A DNA stretch of 64,000 nt from contig JBPOHI010000028.1 in assembly GCA_052035735.1 (NCBI GenBank), forward strand, positions 1 to 64,000, in the 5' to 3' direction. This document shows, piece after piece, positions 16,874-24,393 of the stretch (position 1 is its first letter; every line of letters begins with the position of its first letter). The notes under the pieces were generated by a model. The model had not been told where the DNA came from. It saw nothing but the letters and a program-made list of their open reading frames with translations, and searched no databases. The stretch comes from JAGPDF01 sp052035735. GTDB lineage: Bacteria > Acidobacteriota > Thermoanaerobaculia > Multivoradales > JAGPDF01. The position numbers and the translations under genes were made by a program.

Positions 16874-17212
16874 TCACTGCGCTTTCACAAACAGAGGCGG
16901 CCGCGGCAAGCCGGCGATCTTCGGCAGAAGCTCCAGCGAGCGGTGACGAAATAGCCGATCGAGCTCGGCGAGGGGTAGATCCGCGCTCCTCGCAACTGCG
17001 GCAAGGTCGGGAACGAGGCCTTCGCGCGCAGCGACCTCACGGCAGCAGAGCAAGACCCGCCAATGGCGCGGACCGAGTGCTTCCAGGCCGCACTCCCGGG
17101 CGATCCTCTCGGCGATCTCCGGCGTCCAGTCGAGCCCGTCGAGCAGAAAGCCGTTCTCATCGACGGCGACATCCAAGCCCGGCATGGTGCGTCTCGGCAG
17201 TTGCGTGCTCAT
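16874..17212 (-). CDS. DsrC/TusE-fold protein lacking both redox cysteines (RspA-like)
   Basis: A protein of about 112 residues with the DsrC/TusE pattern: VDENGFLLDGLDWTPEIAE, GLEALGPRHWRVLL, then REVAAREGLVPDL and the C-terminal KIAGLPRPPLFVKAQ. In DsrC the end reads roughly C-x10-C-V and in TusE the last cysteine remains. Here neither is present, because LPRPTGCV has become LPRPPLFVKAQ. The two cysteines in LLCCRE are at a different place. This matches the cysteine-less RspA type, thought to be regulatory. ATG 17212 is only about 5 bases from the predicted sigma-54 transcription start, so ATG 17185 (MPGLDV) is a real alternative. First gene of the operon with fadL and the cytochrome. Confidence 0.82.
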   Translation of the reverse strand: MSTQLPRRTMPGLDVAVDENGFLLDGLDWTPEIAERIARECGLEALGPRHWRVLLCCREVAAREGLVPDLAAVARSADLPLAELDRLFRHRSLELLPKIAGLPRPPLFVKAQ

Positions 17213-17228
17213 CCCGCGGAGGCTCAAC

Positions 17229-17242
17229 GCACCTCCCGTGCC
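17229..17242 (-). promoter_or_regulatory. Sigma-54 promoter (-24/-12) for the DsrC-like operon
   Basis: The minus strand reads GGCACGGGAGGTGC. It has GG and GC separated by exactly 10 bases and matches the consensus TGGCACG-N4-TTGC at nearly all key positions. The predicted start is near 17217. A sigma-54 activator gene is in the same island (21622-23097). Confidence 0.65.
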
Positions 17243-17318
17243 GAGCCAGCTTGCTACTGGAAACAGGTCACTTACGGCCCATCGCTCCGATGGCGATCCG
17301 GCTGAAGAAACGCCGCGT

Positions 17319-17357
17319 TGCAACAGCGTGTTGCATCGTGAAACGTGCACTGAAACA
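17319..17357. promoter_or_regulatory. Candidate enhancer sites for the sigma-54 activator
   Basis: A perfect palindrome TGCAACA-GCG-TGTTGCA (17319-17335) is followed by two TGAAAC direct repeats 12 bases apart (17339-17344 and 17351-17356). The group is about 100-140 bases upstream of the predicted sigma-54 start, the usual distance for bacterial enhancer-binding proteins. The TGAAAC unit recurs as an inverted repeat before the molybdoenzyme gene. Confidence 0.5.
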
Positions 17358-17401
17358 ACGCCAAGGGCGGAGCGAGCCCACCGAACCAGCGGGGGCCACT
17401 C

Positions 17402-18598
17402 TCAGCAGCCGCCCTTGACCGCCTTGGGTGCCGGGCGCGGTGCGCTCGGGGCTTCGCGCTCGGTTCGGATGCGCTCGCGCAGCGTCGCTTGCGCCCGCGA
17501 CCGAAAGCGCGCGACGTCGGCAGCGTAGCGACCCTCCGCCGCGACTCCGACCGTGTTCTCGAGAATCGTGCGTTCGAAGGCGCTGTAGCCCCCGGAAAGC
17601 ACGGCAAGGTTCTCGTAGCCGGCCTCACCGAGCAGATAAGCCGCTACGCGCGCCTCCCCCTCGCTCGCCGCAACCAGTACCTTTCTCACGTGACGACGGC
17701 TGAACTCCGGCTGCCACTGCCTGCCGAGAACGGTGTCGAGAGCGACCGGCGCTGCGCCGGGCATCGGATGCGAAGCGCGCTCGGCCGCCTCGCGAAGATC
17801 GAACACGCGCGTCCCCGGATCCAGATCGACCAGGCGGAAGGCCAACTCATCGGGCGTCATGGCTCGCACTGCATGGCGCGGAACGTAGCCGTCGCTCGTG
17901 ACCTTGGCCTGCAGGCGCTCCGCTCTTCCCGGCAGCACGGCGGCGACCAGAGCCACCGCGAGGAGGCCGACTGCCGCCACGGCGTGGCGCCGCGTCGAAA
18001 AGGAGAGCGCAGGCGCCGTCGCCGGCGCCAGGCGGCGCTCGATCGCCCCGCCGATGACGAAAATGAGCACGGCCGCAGTCGCCAGGAGAAGGACGAACAG
18101 TCCAGGTGCGATTCCGAGCCAGTGCGGCACCTGCAACGGCCCCAGGGCCGTCGAGTCGGCGAAGGTCGCGACTCTCGGGTAGAGCTCGGCATAGGCGAGA
18201 ATCCCGAGCAGGCCACCGAACGAGAAAACCATGGCGTCGAGCTTTCCGATCGCTGCGCCGCAGAAACTGGTCCCAGGGCAGTAACCACCTAGCAGAAAGC
18301 CGAAGCCCATGAGCACGCCTCCGGCAACGGCGGGCCAGAGCCACGTCGGGTTGACGAAGACCGCGCCGAGATCGAGTAGACCTGTCGATGCGAGCAACAG
18401 CACTCCGACAGCTGCGGTGACCGCCGCAGTGAAGAAGACCCGAAGAACCGTCAGGTCGTAGCCGTAGAAAACTCCGACAAGCCGGCGCGACGAAGAGAAT
18501 CCGGCCTGCTCCAGGACCCAGCCGAAGAGAAAGCCGAGAACCAGCGCGACGAAGAGATTGAGCTCGTCTGAAATCAGGTCAGGAACAAGGGGGCCCAT
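17402..18598 (-). CDS. YeeE/YedE transporter fused to a cysteine-less rhodanese domain
   Basis: A 398-residue protein in two parts. Residues about 8-190 are a YeeE/YedE (TsuA-like) membrane domain with FLFGWVLEQAGFSSSRR and GGYCPGTSFCGAA, the conserved cysteine motif of thiosulfate-type transporters. After another helix, residues about 245-350 are a rhodanese fold (VFDLREAAE, VLSGGYSAFE). The rhodanese active-site loop reads VLVAASEGEAR, so the catalytic Cys is Ala. The protein ends in GGC, leaving a terminal cysteine. ATG 18598 is preferred, with GGTGA upstream and 4 bases after the previous stop; ATG 18613 would overlap. Confidence 0.82.
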   Translation of the reverse strand: MGPLVPDLISDELNLFVALVLGFLFGWVLEQAGFSSSRRLVGVFYGYDLTVLRVFFTAAVTAAVGVLLLASTGLLDLGAVFVNPTWLWPAVAGGVLMGFGFLLGGYCPGTSFCGAAIGKLDAMVFSFGGLLGILAYAELYPRVATFADSTALGPLQVPHWLGIAPGLFVLLLATAAVLIFVIGGAIERRLAPATAPALSFSTRRHAVAAVGLLAVALVAAVLPGRAERLQAKVTSDGYVPRHAVRAMTPDELAFRLVDLDPGTRVFDLREAAERASHPMPGAAPVALDTVLGRQWQPEFSRRHVRKVLVAASEGEARVAAYLLGEAGYENLAVLSGGYSAFERTILENTVGVAAEGRYAADVARFRSRAQATLRERIRTEREAPSAPRPAPKAVKGGC

Positions 18599-18602
18599 GG
18601 CG

Positions 18603-19133
18603 TCACCGCCCATCCCTGCTCTGGAGCCAGAGACCGCGCGTGGCCCAGGAGAATGCGAACCCGGTGCCGAAGATGGCGACCATGGTCAGAAAGCCGGCCA
18701 CCGAGAGCACCGCCATCCCCGACAGGGCGGCGCCGCTCGTACACCCCCGCGCCAGTTGAGCTCCCACGCCGAAGAGCGCCCCGCCAGCGAGAGCAAAGGC
18801 GAGCCTGCTCCGCACGGCGACACCAGGGCCGCGCTCTGTGACCAGCTTCAACCGATCGGAAGCCAGGCCAGAAACGAACGCCCCGAGCAGCACGCCGGCG
18901 ATCTCGAAGACCAGCCAGCCCTTCAGCGGGTTCTCGTGACCCGGTCCGAGGAGCTTGGAGTAGAACGGGCTCGCTGCGGCATGCTCCGGCGCAACTGCGC
19001 CGACGACCGCGACGACGACGTTCTTCGACGCGCCGCTCGCGCCGAGTCCGCGTCCGGTGACGAAGATCGTCGAAAGCAGCACCAGACCGAGGAGAAAGCC
19101 GGCCAGATATGGGTTCATCGTCTTGTTGTTCAT
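18603..19133 (-). CDS. YeeE/YedE family transporter, small subunit
   Basis: A 176-residue membrane protein starting NPYLAGFLLGLVLLSTIFVTGRGLGASG, with the hallmark ARGCTSGAALSG (conserved cysteine) and about 4-5 membrane helices. Such half-size YeeE/YedE proteins act with a second half-unit, here the fused gene immediately downstream, to import sulfur compounds such as thiosulfate. It strongly resembles the protein at 24390, so the two transporter pairs probably arose by duplication. It lies 8 bases from the cytochrome b stop and is part of the same operon. Confidence 0.85.
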   Translation of the reverse strand: MNNKTMNPYLAGFLLGLVLLSTIFVTGRGLGASGASKNVVVAVVGAVAPEHAAASPFYSKLLGPGHENPLKGWLVFEIAGVLLGAFVSGLASDRLKLVTERGPGVAVRSRLAFALAGGALFGVGAQLARGCTSGAALSGMAVLSVAGFLTMVAIFGTGFAFSWATRGLWLQSRDGR

Positions 19134-19141
19134 GGCAGCAC

Positions 19142-19810
19142 CTAGCGTTCTGGATGCGGGGACGAGCCCGCGGCGGAGGCGGTCGGAAGTTCGGCCGCTG
19201 GCGACTCCTCATCGATCTCTTCCCAGCCGGTAACCATCGCCTTGAGGTTGGCGGTGATCGTCCGGCCGGTGGTCGTGAGGTAGATGTGAGCAACGACGAA
19301 AGCGACGAGCGCGAAGGCGCCTGCGGTGTGGACCAGGGCGATCGGTTCGAGCGCCCGCACGTCGAGTGCCAGGACCTCATAGCGCTGCGGATAGCGATAG
19401 AACATGTAGAGCAACCCCGAAACCACCACGACCGGAATCACCAGGACTTTCAAGCCCGCGTAGGTGAGCTTCTGCAGCGGATTGAGCTTCTGCAGTCGGC
19501 TCTTCCTCGTCGGATGCGGCGCCTCCCGGAAGATGCCGAAGAGGTAGTACTCCGCCTGCGCCCGCAGATTCGTGAGGGTCGGCAGATACTGCCGCCACTC
19601 GTCGGTCGTGACGTGCCAGAACACCGCGAAGGCGATGAGAACAAGAAATGCAACGGCGGCGCCACTGTGCAGGCGCGCGGCCTGATCGAAGCCGAAGAAG
19701 GAGATCGAACCGTGGATCTCGAAACCGGTGACGGCGAGAAAGAGGATCAGCAGAGCCTGGGTCCAATGCCAGAAACGCTCGAATGCGGGATAGACGATTT
19801 CGCGCTTCAT
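19142..19810 (-). CDS. Cytochrome b561-type membrane subunit
   Basis: A 222-residue protein with four or five membrane helices and the histidines expected for a b-type quinol dehydrogenase of the Ni/Fe-hydrogenase/thiosulfate-reductase cytochrome b family: FERFWHWTQ, AARLHSGAA, FAVFWHVTTD and LVHTAGAFALVAFVVAH. It probably passes electrons from the quinone pool to the octaheme cytochrome encoded one base upstream (stop 19812, start 19810). The C-terminal 30 residues are hydrophilic and low complexity. The electron-transfer direction is inference from the context. Confidence 0.85.
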   Translation of the reverse strand: MKREIVYPAFERFWHWTQALLILFLAVTGFEIHGSISFFGFDQAARLHSGAAVAFLVLIAFAVFWHVTTDEWRQYLPTLTNLRAQAEYYLFGIFREAPHPTRKSRLQKLNPLQKLTYAGLKVLVIPVVVVSGLLYMFYRYPQRYEVLALDVRALEPIALVHTAGAFALVAFVVAHIYLTTTGRTITANLKAMVTGWEEIDEESPAAELPTASAAGSSPHPER

Positions 19811-19811
19811 C

Positions 19812-21380
19812 TCAGTTCGCTCCTTGTCGGCGGCGACGGAACCAGAGCCGCGCCCCGCCGTGGAGCACGACCGCGGCGAGGGTCGACATCACCATGACTG
19901 CACCCAACCCGTCGAGCCATCGGCTGCGATCCCTCCCCGGAAGGTAGAAGCCACCGAGCGCCGCGAGCCGGCCGCCCTCACGTCGATGGCACTCCTCGCA
20001 CGACAGCGCCTGCTCCTTCGGGGCGACCATGTGATTGATCGGCCAGTTCATCTCGGTGGCAGCGAAGCCGTACTTGCCGCTGTAGGGCAGGCCCACCTCC
20101 CGCATACCGGCCTCCGCCGCCCGGTTCCAGTCGAACTCCTTCCAATAGCCGCTGTCACCCGGCGCCGCGGAGTAGAGCTTCGGCTGAACGAGAATTCGGC
20201 TCTCGACGTCGTAGATCTGCCGTGCGCGGTGGACCTTGAGGGGGACGATCTTGGCATCCGGATCGTCGTAGTCGCCGAAGAGCGGGTTGAGGACGGTGGG
20301 CTTCGCGGGGTCGATCTCGTCGCCCAGCAGGTAGTGCGATGCGGTGCCGTCGAACCAGGCGTACTCGGGCCGCAGATCCCTGCCCCAGATGAAACTGCCC
20401 TTGGTCGACATATAGGTCGGGTTCCCCGCCGCATCCGACTCCTGGTAGGGCTTGCCGTCGCGGAGCGAGCCAGCGGTCGACCAGTCCCACGCGAGCTTCG
20501 TCGCCGCGACCTTGGCGTAGGTCGGAATGTGACAGGTCTGGCAGGCGACCTTGTAACCGTGCTGGTTGAGGATCTCGTCTTCGTGCGGAAGCGCTCCGTG
20601 ACAGCTCTCGCACTCCACGCGATCGCGGTTCATCGACGAAAGCGAGTAGGACTTTCCGAGCATCTTGTGATTCTCGGCGCGGTGGCACTCCACGCACGAC
20701 ATGTCGCCGCCGTCGGCAGCCATGTGAACATCGACCTGCCGGTCGGTCTCGAGGAGCGCGACCTCGAGATCGCCGTGCTTGACGTTGTTGCCACCGCCAC
20801 CGAGGAAGTGGCAAGCGCCGCAGTTCGCCCGTTGCGGGCGGCCGACCGCTCTCGCCACCTTGGCCAGGTCGATGCCGGCGGCGGGCATGCCGGCGCCGGC
20901 AGTCTTCTTGGAGTAGTCGCCGCTGTTGTCGTGACAAGCAAGGCAGTCGACATTCAGCGGATCGTCGAGATCGAAGGTGGCGTCGGACCAGCCGTAGCCT
21001 ACATGGCAGCTGTCGCAGGTCTGTTGGCTGCCGGCGACGCCGATGCAGAAGTTGTTGAGGATGTTCCTCTTGCCGATCGAACGAATGCCCTTCCCCTCGA
21101 TGTACTCGAGTCGTTCCCAGTTCCAGTGCGACGATGCCATGACCTCGGCGTGACGTGAGTTGTGGCAGTCGATACAGGCCGCCGTGACCTCCTGCGGCCG
21201 CGAGAACGGCCCCGCGAGCTGCTCGAAGCGGGCATGGTCGACAGCAGGGCCCCGCACCTCCTGGTGCTGCTGGCGCAGCAGATCGAGCGGCTTCGAGCCC
21301 TGCCCAGACGGGCGCAACGCAAAAACCGAGAAACCGACGGCAGCCGCGAGCGCCATCAGCATGAACAGGATCTTCCTCAT
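19812..21380 (-). CDS. Octaheme c-type cytochrome, tetrathionate reductase (OTR) family
   Basis: A 522-residue protein with an N-terminal membrane or signal helix, eight CxxCH motifs (CIDCH, CDSCH, CLACH, CGACH, CVECH, CESCH, CQTCH, CEECH) and a C-terminal helix followed by WFRRRRQGAN. The NFCIGVAGSQQTCDSCHVGYGW and CHFLGGGGNNVKHGDL regions are typical of the octaheme tetrathionate reductase family, which can reduce tetrathionate and, in vitro, nitrite or hydroxylamine. The active-site lysine of the family cannot be assigned safely by eye. It is paired with a cytochrome b; the extra C-terminal helix suggests membrane attachment. Likely role: respiratory reduction of tetrathionate, inferred from family and island. 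Confidence 0.88.
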   Translation of the reverse strand: MRKILFMLMALAAAVGFSVFALRPSGQGSKPLDLLRQQHQEVRGPAVDHARFEQLAGPFSRPQEVTAACIDCHNSRHAEVMASSHWNWERLEYIEGKGIRSIGKRNILNNFCIGVAGSQQTCDSCHVGYGWSDATFDLDDPLNVDCLACHDNSGDYSKKTAGAGMPAAGIDLAKVARAVGRPQRANCGACHFLGGGGNNVKHGDLEVALLETDRQVDVHMAADGGDMSCVECHRAENHKMLGKSYSLSSMNRDRVECESCHGALPHEDEILNQHGYKVACQTCHIPTYAKVAATKLAWDWSTAGSLRDGKPYQESDAAGNPTYMSTKGSFIWGRDLRPEYAWFDGTASHYLLGDEIDPAKPTVLNPLFGDYDDPDAKIVPLKVHRARQIYDVESRILVQPKLYSAAPGDSGYWKEFDWNRAAEAGMREVGLPYSGKYGFAATEMNWPINHMVAPKEQALSCEECHRREGGRLAALGGFYLPGRDRSRWLDGLGAVMVMSTLAAVVLHGGARLWFRRRRQGAN

Positions 21381-21621
21381 CGAATCCCCCAGAATCGCAG
21401 TTCGTCCGAGCCAAGGGGCCTTCGATGTGCGACGTCGCGCCGCGCGTGGCGGGCGCTCGCTAGGAGGCCATATCGCTCGTCACTAGAGAAGAGACCGAAG
21501 ACGCGCGCCGGGTTCCCGGAGACTCACCGCCCCTCGTTAACCGTTGGGCTATTGCCTGTGGCCAGACGAGAACGCTCGTGGATCGGGCGTCGAAAAGGCA
21601 ACGCTGGCGCAGCCGGAGAGG
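21381..21621 (-). other. Gap upstream of the octaheme cytochrome gene
   Basis: 241 bases between the sigma-54 activator and the cytochrome operon. I see no convincing -24/-12 or -35/-10 pair. A TTGGCTCG followed by CTGCG has the wrong spacing (12 rather than 10 bases between GG and GC). No gene is supported. Confidence 0.5.
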
Positions 21622-23097
21622 TCAGGTAGCGAAGCCGAGCTCGCGCATCTTCCGCCAGAGAGTTGTGCGACTCATTCCAAGCGCCCGCGCGGCCTCGGTG
21701 CGGCGCCAGTTGTGCAGATCGAGCGCTCTGCGGAGCTGCTCGGCCTCCAGACGGCGCCTCGCCTGCACCAGGCCAACTGCGGCTTCCTGGGGGACGGCAC
21801 TGGTTGCGGCCACCGACGCCGCAAGGGGGCTCGAACCGCTCTCCCCGACAGTCGCGCCCCACGATTCGAGAGCGCTTCCGGGCGGCGCTCCCAAGCCCTG
21901 AGTCCGGCGCGCGAGCGTCGGCAGGTCCTCCGGAAGAATCGTCTGCCCGTGACAGATCGCCACCGCATACTCGAGCGCGTTCTCGAGCTCGCGAACATTG
22001 CCCGGCCAGTCGTGCGCCAGAAGGTCGCGCAGCGCATCAGGCGACAGGCGCAGCGCCCGCCCCTGTCGTGCGGCAACACGCGCGAGGATCGCGCGGGCCA
22101 GCGGCTCGATATCCTCCACCCGGCGGGCGAGAGGAGGAATGTCGATCGGTACGACGCGCAACCTGTAGTAGAGATCCTCTCGGAAGCGACCCTCACGCAC
22201 CGCGCGCGTCAGATCGATGTGGGTCGCGGCGATCACCCGTGCCCGGCTCACCCGGCTGCGGCTCTCGCCGACGCGTTCGAATGAGCCGTCCTGGAGCACA
22301 CGCAGCAGTTTGACCTGCAGGGGCAGCGGCAAGTCTCCCACCTCGTCGAGCAACAGCGTCCCCTCTGACGCGACTTCGAAACGACCCAGCCGGTCACGAA
22401 GCGCACCGGTAAAAGCGCCGCGGACATGTCCGAACATCTCGCTCTCTAGTAGCTCGCCCGGCAGCGCGCCGCAGTTGACTGCGACGAACGGCCTGCCTCT
22501 GCGCGGCGAATGCTCGTGTATCGCGCGTGCGACGACCTCCTTGCCGACCCCGCTTTCGCCGGTCAAGAGAACGGTCGTGTCGCTTTCGCGGAGATTGTCG
22601 ATCAGGGCGAAGATCTTCTGCATGGCGGGAGAACGGGCGACGATCCCGCCGAAGGCCGCCGGCCCGCCGAGGACGGCAGGCATGTCCTCTTCGGCCGGCC
22701 GCAGAATGACCGCGAAGGCGACCCGGGGATCGCAGGCGGCCTCCGGCGGCGGACAGATCGGCGCCGCCGAAAGCGCGACCAGACGCTGATCGCCATCTCG
22801 CCCAGCGACCAGTGCGCGCCAACCCTCGCGCCGCTCTCCAGCGAGGAGAGCCGAGCGCAAGGCGCCTCCCTCGGCAAATAGGTCTCCGCACACGAGCTCG
22901 TCGATCGGCCGCTCTTCGAGTGCCGCCGCCGTCCCTGCTCCGGTGAGGTCGTCGAGGACGTAGGAGGCGTGGACGATCCTGAAGGCGCGGTCGAGGCAGA
23001 GGAAGACCCTCCCGAACGCCGCGAAAGAGGTGGCGACACCGCTCCAGGCGATCTCCTCCGGCGTCAATGCCTGCGCCTCTCTCGTCGGTTCGTTCAT
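21622..23097 (-). CDS. Sigma-54-dependent transcriptional activator
   Basis: A 491-residue enhancer-binding protein. Residues about 10-130 are a PAS-like sensory region (AFRIVHASYVLDDLTG). The AAA+ domain, about residues 150-385, has the Walker A motif GESGVGKE, the sigma-54 contact motif GAFTGA, Walker B LLLDEVGDLP and the arginine-finger region FREDLYYRL. The C-terminal Fis-type helix-turn-helix is RTEAARALGMSRTTLWRKM. It sits between the two halves of the sulfur island, 22 bases after the rhodanese gene, and is its likely regulator. A matching sigma-54 promoter is at 17229-17242. Start ATG 23097 has only a weak ribosome-binding site. The ligand is unknown. Confidence 0.92.
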   Translation of the reverse strand: MNEPTREAQALTPEEIAWSGVATSFAAFGRVFLCLDRAFRIVHASYVLDDLTGAGTAAALEERPIDELVCGDLFAEGGALRSALLAGERREGWRALVAGRDGDQRLVALSAAPICPPPEAACDPRVAFAVILRPAEEDMPAVLGGPAAFGGIVARSPAMQKIFALIDNLRESDTTVLLTGESGVGKEVVARAIHEHSPRRGRPFVAVNCGALPGELLESEMFGHVRGAFTGALRDRLGRFEVASEGTLLLDEVGDLPLPLQVKLLRVLQDGSFERVGESRSRVSRARVIAATHIDLTRAVREGRFREDLYYRLRVVPIDIPPLARRVEDIEPLARAILARVAARQGRALRLSPDALRDLLAHDWPGNVRELENALEYAVAICHGQTILPEDLPTLARRTQGLGAPPGSALESWGATVGESGSSPLAASVAATSAVPQEAAVGLVQARRRLEAEQLRRALDLHNWRRTEAARALGMSRTTLWRKMRELGFAT

Positions 23098-23119
23098 CGC
23101 GACCGGATCCACATTCCGC

Positions 23120-23791
23120 TCAGCATCCCTCTTTCTTCTTCTTTGCCGCCGTCCCCGACGCGACCGGTGCAAGCGGAGCCACGACCTTCGGAAGCGGCGG
23201 CGCCACGGCAGCGACCGCGCTCGCCGTGGCACCGTCGCCGGCCGGTGCGCGCGCCGCACCTCCAAAGAACTTCGCGCGCTCCGCGGCCTTCGCGAACTCG
23301 ATGCGCTCGGTGGGGGCCGCCCGCTCCGCCGGCGCCTCCGGGAACAGGACCTGCTCGTTCCATTGCTTGAGGCCGCCGAGCAGGATGTAGACCGCGGCGT
23401 ACCGTTTCGCCTTGAGCAGGAACCAGGCCTGCGCCGAGTGGATGCCCTCGGCAGAGTAGAGAACGATCTTCTCGTTGCGCGCCAGGTCGCTCGCAGCGAG
23501 CGCGGTGATCGCCAGATTCTCCGCCTGTGGGATGTGATACTCCGCGTACTCCTTCGCGCCTCTCAGATCGATCAGGCGGAAGTCCTGCCGGCCGACGACG
23601 ATCCAGTCGGCTAGCTCGTCGGGGGTTACGTGGTCGACCTCCCCTTCGACGATCGCCGCCAGCTCTCGCTCGTCGATCGCCACCCTTCCCGTCTGCGGAG
23701 TGCCGATCACCAACGCGCCGAGGCCGAGCGCGAGAGCGAAGATCGCCAGCTTCTGATGGCCCGTGAGGTGCTCGAGTCGTGGCAGGCTCAC
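23120..23791 (-). CDS. Membrane-anchored rhodanese-like protein with Ser at active site and C-terminal Cys
   Basis: A 223-residue protein. Residues about 13-31 are a single membrane helix. Residues about 50-145 are a rhodanese fold (FRLIDLRGAKEYAEYHIPQAE, ILLGGLKQW). The active-site loop reads IVLYSAEGIHSAQ, where the catalytic Cys is Ser, so classical sulfurtransferase chemistry is unlikely. A long Ala/Pro-rich tail follows and ends KKKKEGC with a terminal cysteine. The start overlaps the stop of the YeeE gene (ATGA). The same arrangement, fused, is at 17402. The terminal cysteine may serve as a flexible sulfur carrier; this is inference. Confidence 0.82.
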   Translation of the reverse strand: MSLPRLEHLTGHQKLAIFALALGLGALVIGTPQTGRVAIDERELAAIVEGEVDHVTPDELADWIVVGRQDFRLIDLRGAKEYAEYHIPQAENLAITALAASDLARNEKIVLYSAEGIHSAQAWFLLKAKRYAAVYILLGGLKQWNEQVLFPEAPAERAAPTERIEFAKAAERAKFFGGAARAPAGDGATASAVAAVAPPLPKVVAPLAPVASGTAAKKKKEGC

Positions 23792-24393
23792 TCGCCCTCC
23801 TTCGCCGGGCGATCAGCGAACCGGCGCTCGAGCGCACCCGCGCCCCAGAATCCACCGATGGCCATGAGCACGACCAGGAGGACCACCAGGCCCATCGGCA
23901 GATGAAGCACCTCGGGCAGGGTCAGTCGACCCAGTGCGGACGCCTCGGTGAACCCCGCGATCGAAGGCCAGAGCTCACCGATGACGAAGATACCGACGAA
24001 GATTCCGGCCACGTTCACCAGCGCGTCGACCTTGCCGGTCGACATCGCGACCACCGAGGTTCCCGGGCAGTAGCCGCCGACCACGAATCCGACCCCCAGG
24101 AGAAGCCCGCCGACAATCTGCGGCCAGAGGTACGTCGGCTGAATGTAGACCAGCGACAGATCGACCCAGCCTGCTGCGGCGAGATAGAACAGGCCCAGCA
24201 TCGCGGTGACGATGGCGGTGAACATCACCCGGAACACCGCCATGTCCTTGAAGTAGAACTGGTCGGTGAGCTTGCGCGCGGAGCCGAAGCCGGCCTGCTC
24301 CAGGAAGAACCCAAAGCCGATTCCGATCGCGCAGGCGACGATCAGCGAGACCTCGTCGCCGAACAGTCCGAACTTGAAGAACGGTGCGTTCAT
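23788..24393 (-). CDS. YeeE/YedE family transporter, large half
   Basis: A 201-residue membrane protein with about five helices. GFGFFLEQAGFGSARKL near the N-terminus and VVGGYCPGTSVVAMSTGKVDAL carry the conserved YeeE/YedE cysteine motif. Proteins of this family import thiosulfate (TsuA) or other reduced sulfur compounds. It pairs with the small half encoded immediately upstream (4-base overlap with ATG 24393) and with the rhodanese protein downstream (ATGA). The N-terminal portion is closely similar to the transporter domain at 17402. Confidence 0.87.
   Translation of the reverse strand: MNAPFFKFGLFGDEVSLIVACAIGIGFGFFLEQAGFGSARKLTDQFYFKDMAVFRVMFTAIVTAMLGLFYLAAAGWVDLSLVYIQPTYLWPQIVGGLLLGVGFVVGGYCPGTSVVAMSTGKVDALVNVAGIFVGIFVIGELWPSIAGFTEASALGRLTLPEVLHLPMGLVVLLVVLMAIGGFWGAGALERRFADRPAKEGE

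Noticed and set aside
21381..21621. A second sigma-54 promoter before the octaheme cytochrome gene
   Set aside because: The only candidate (TTGGCTCG...CTGCG) has two bases too many between the GG and GC elements.
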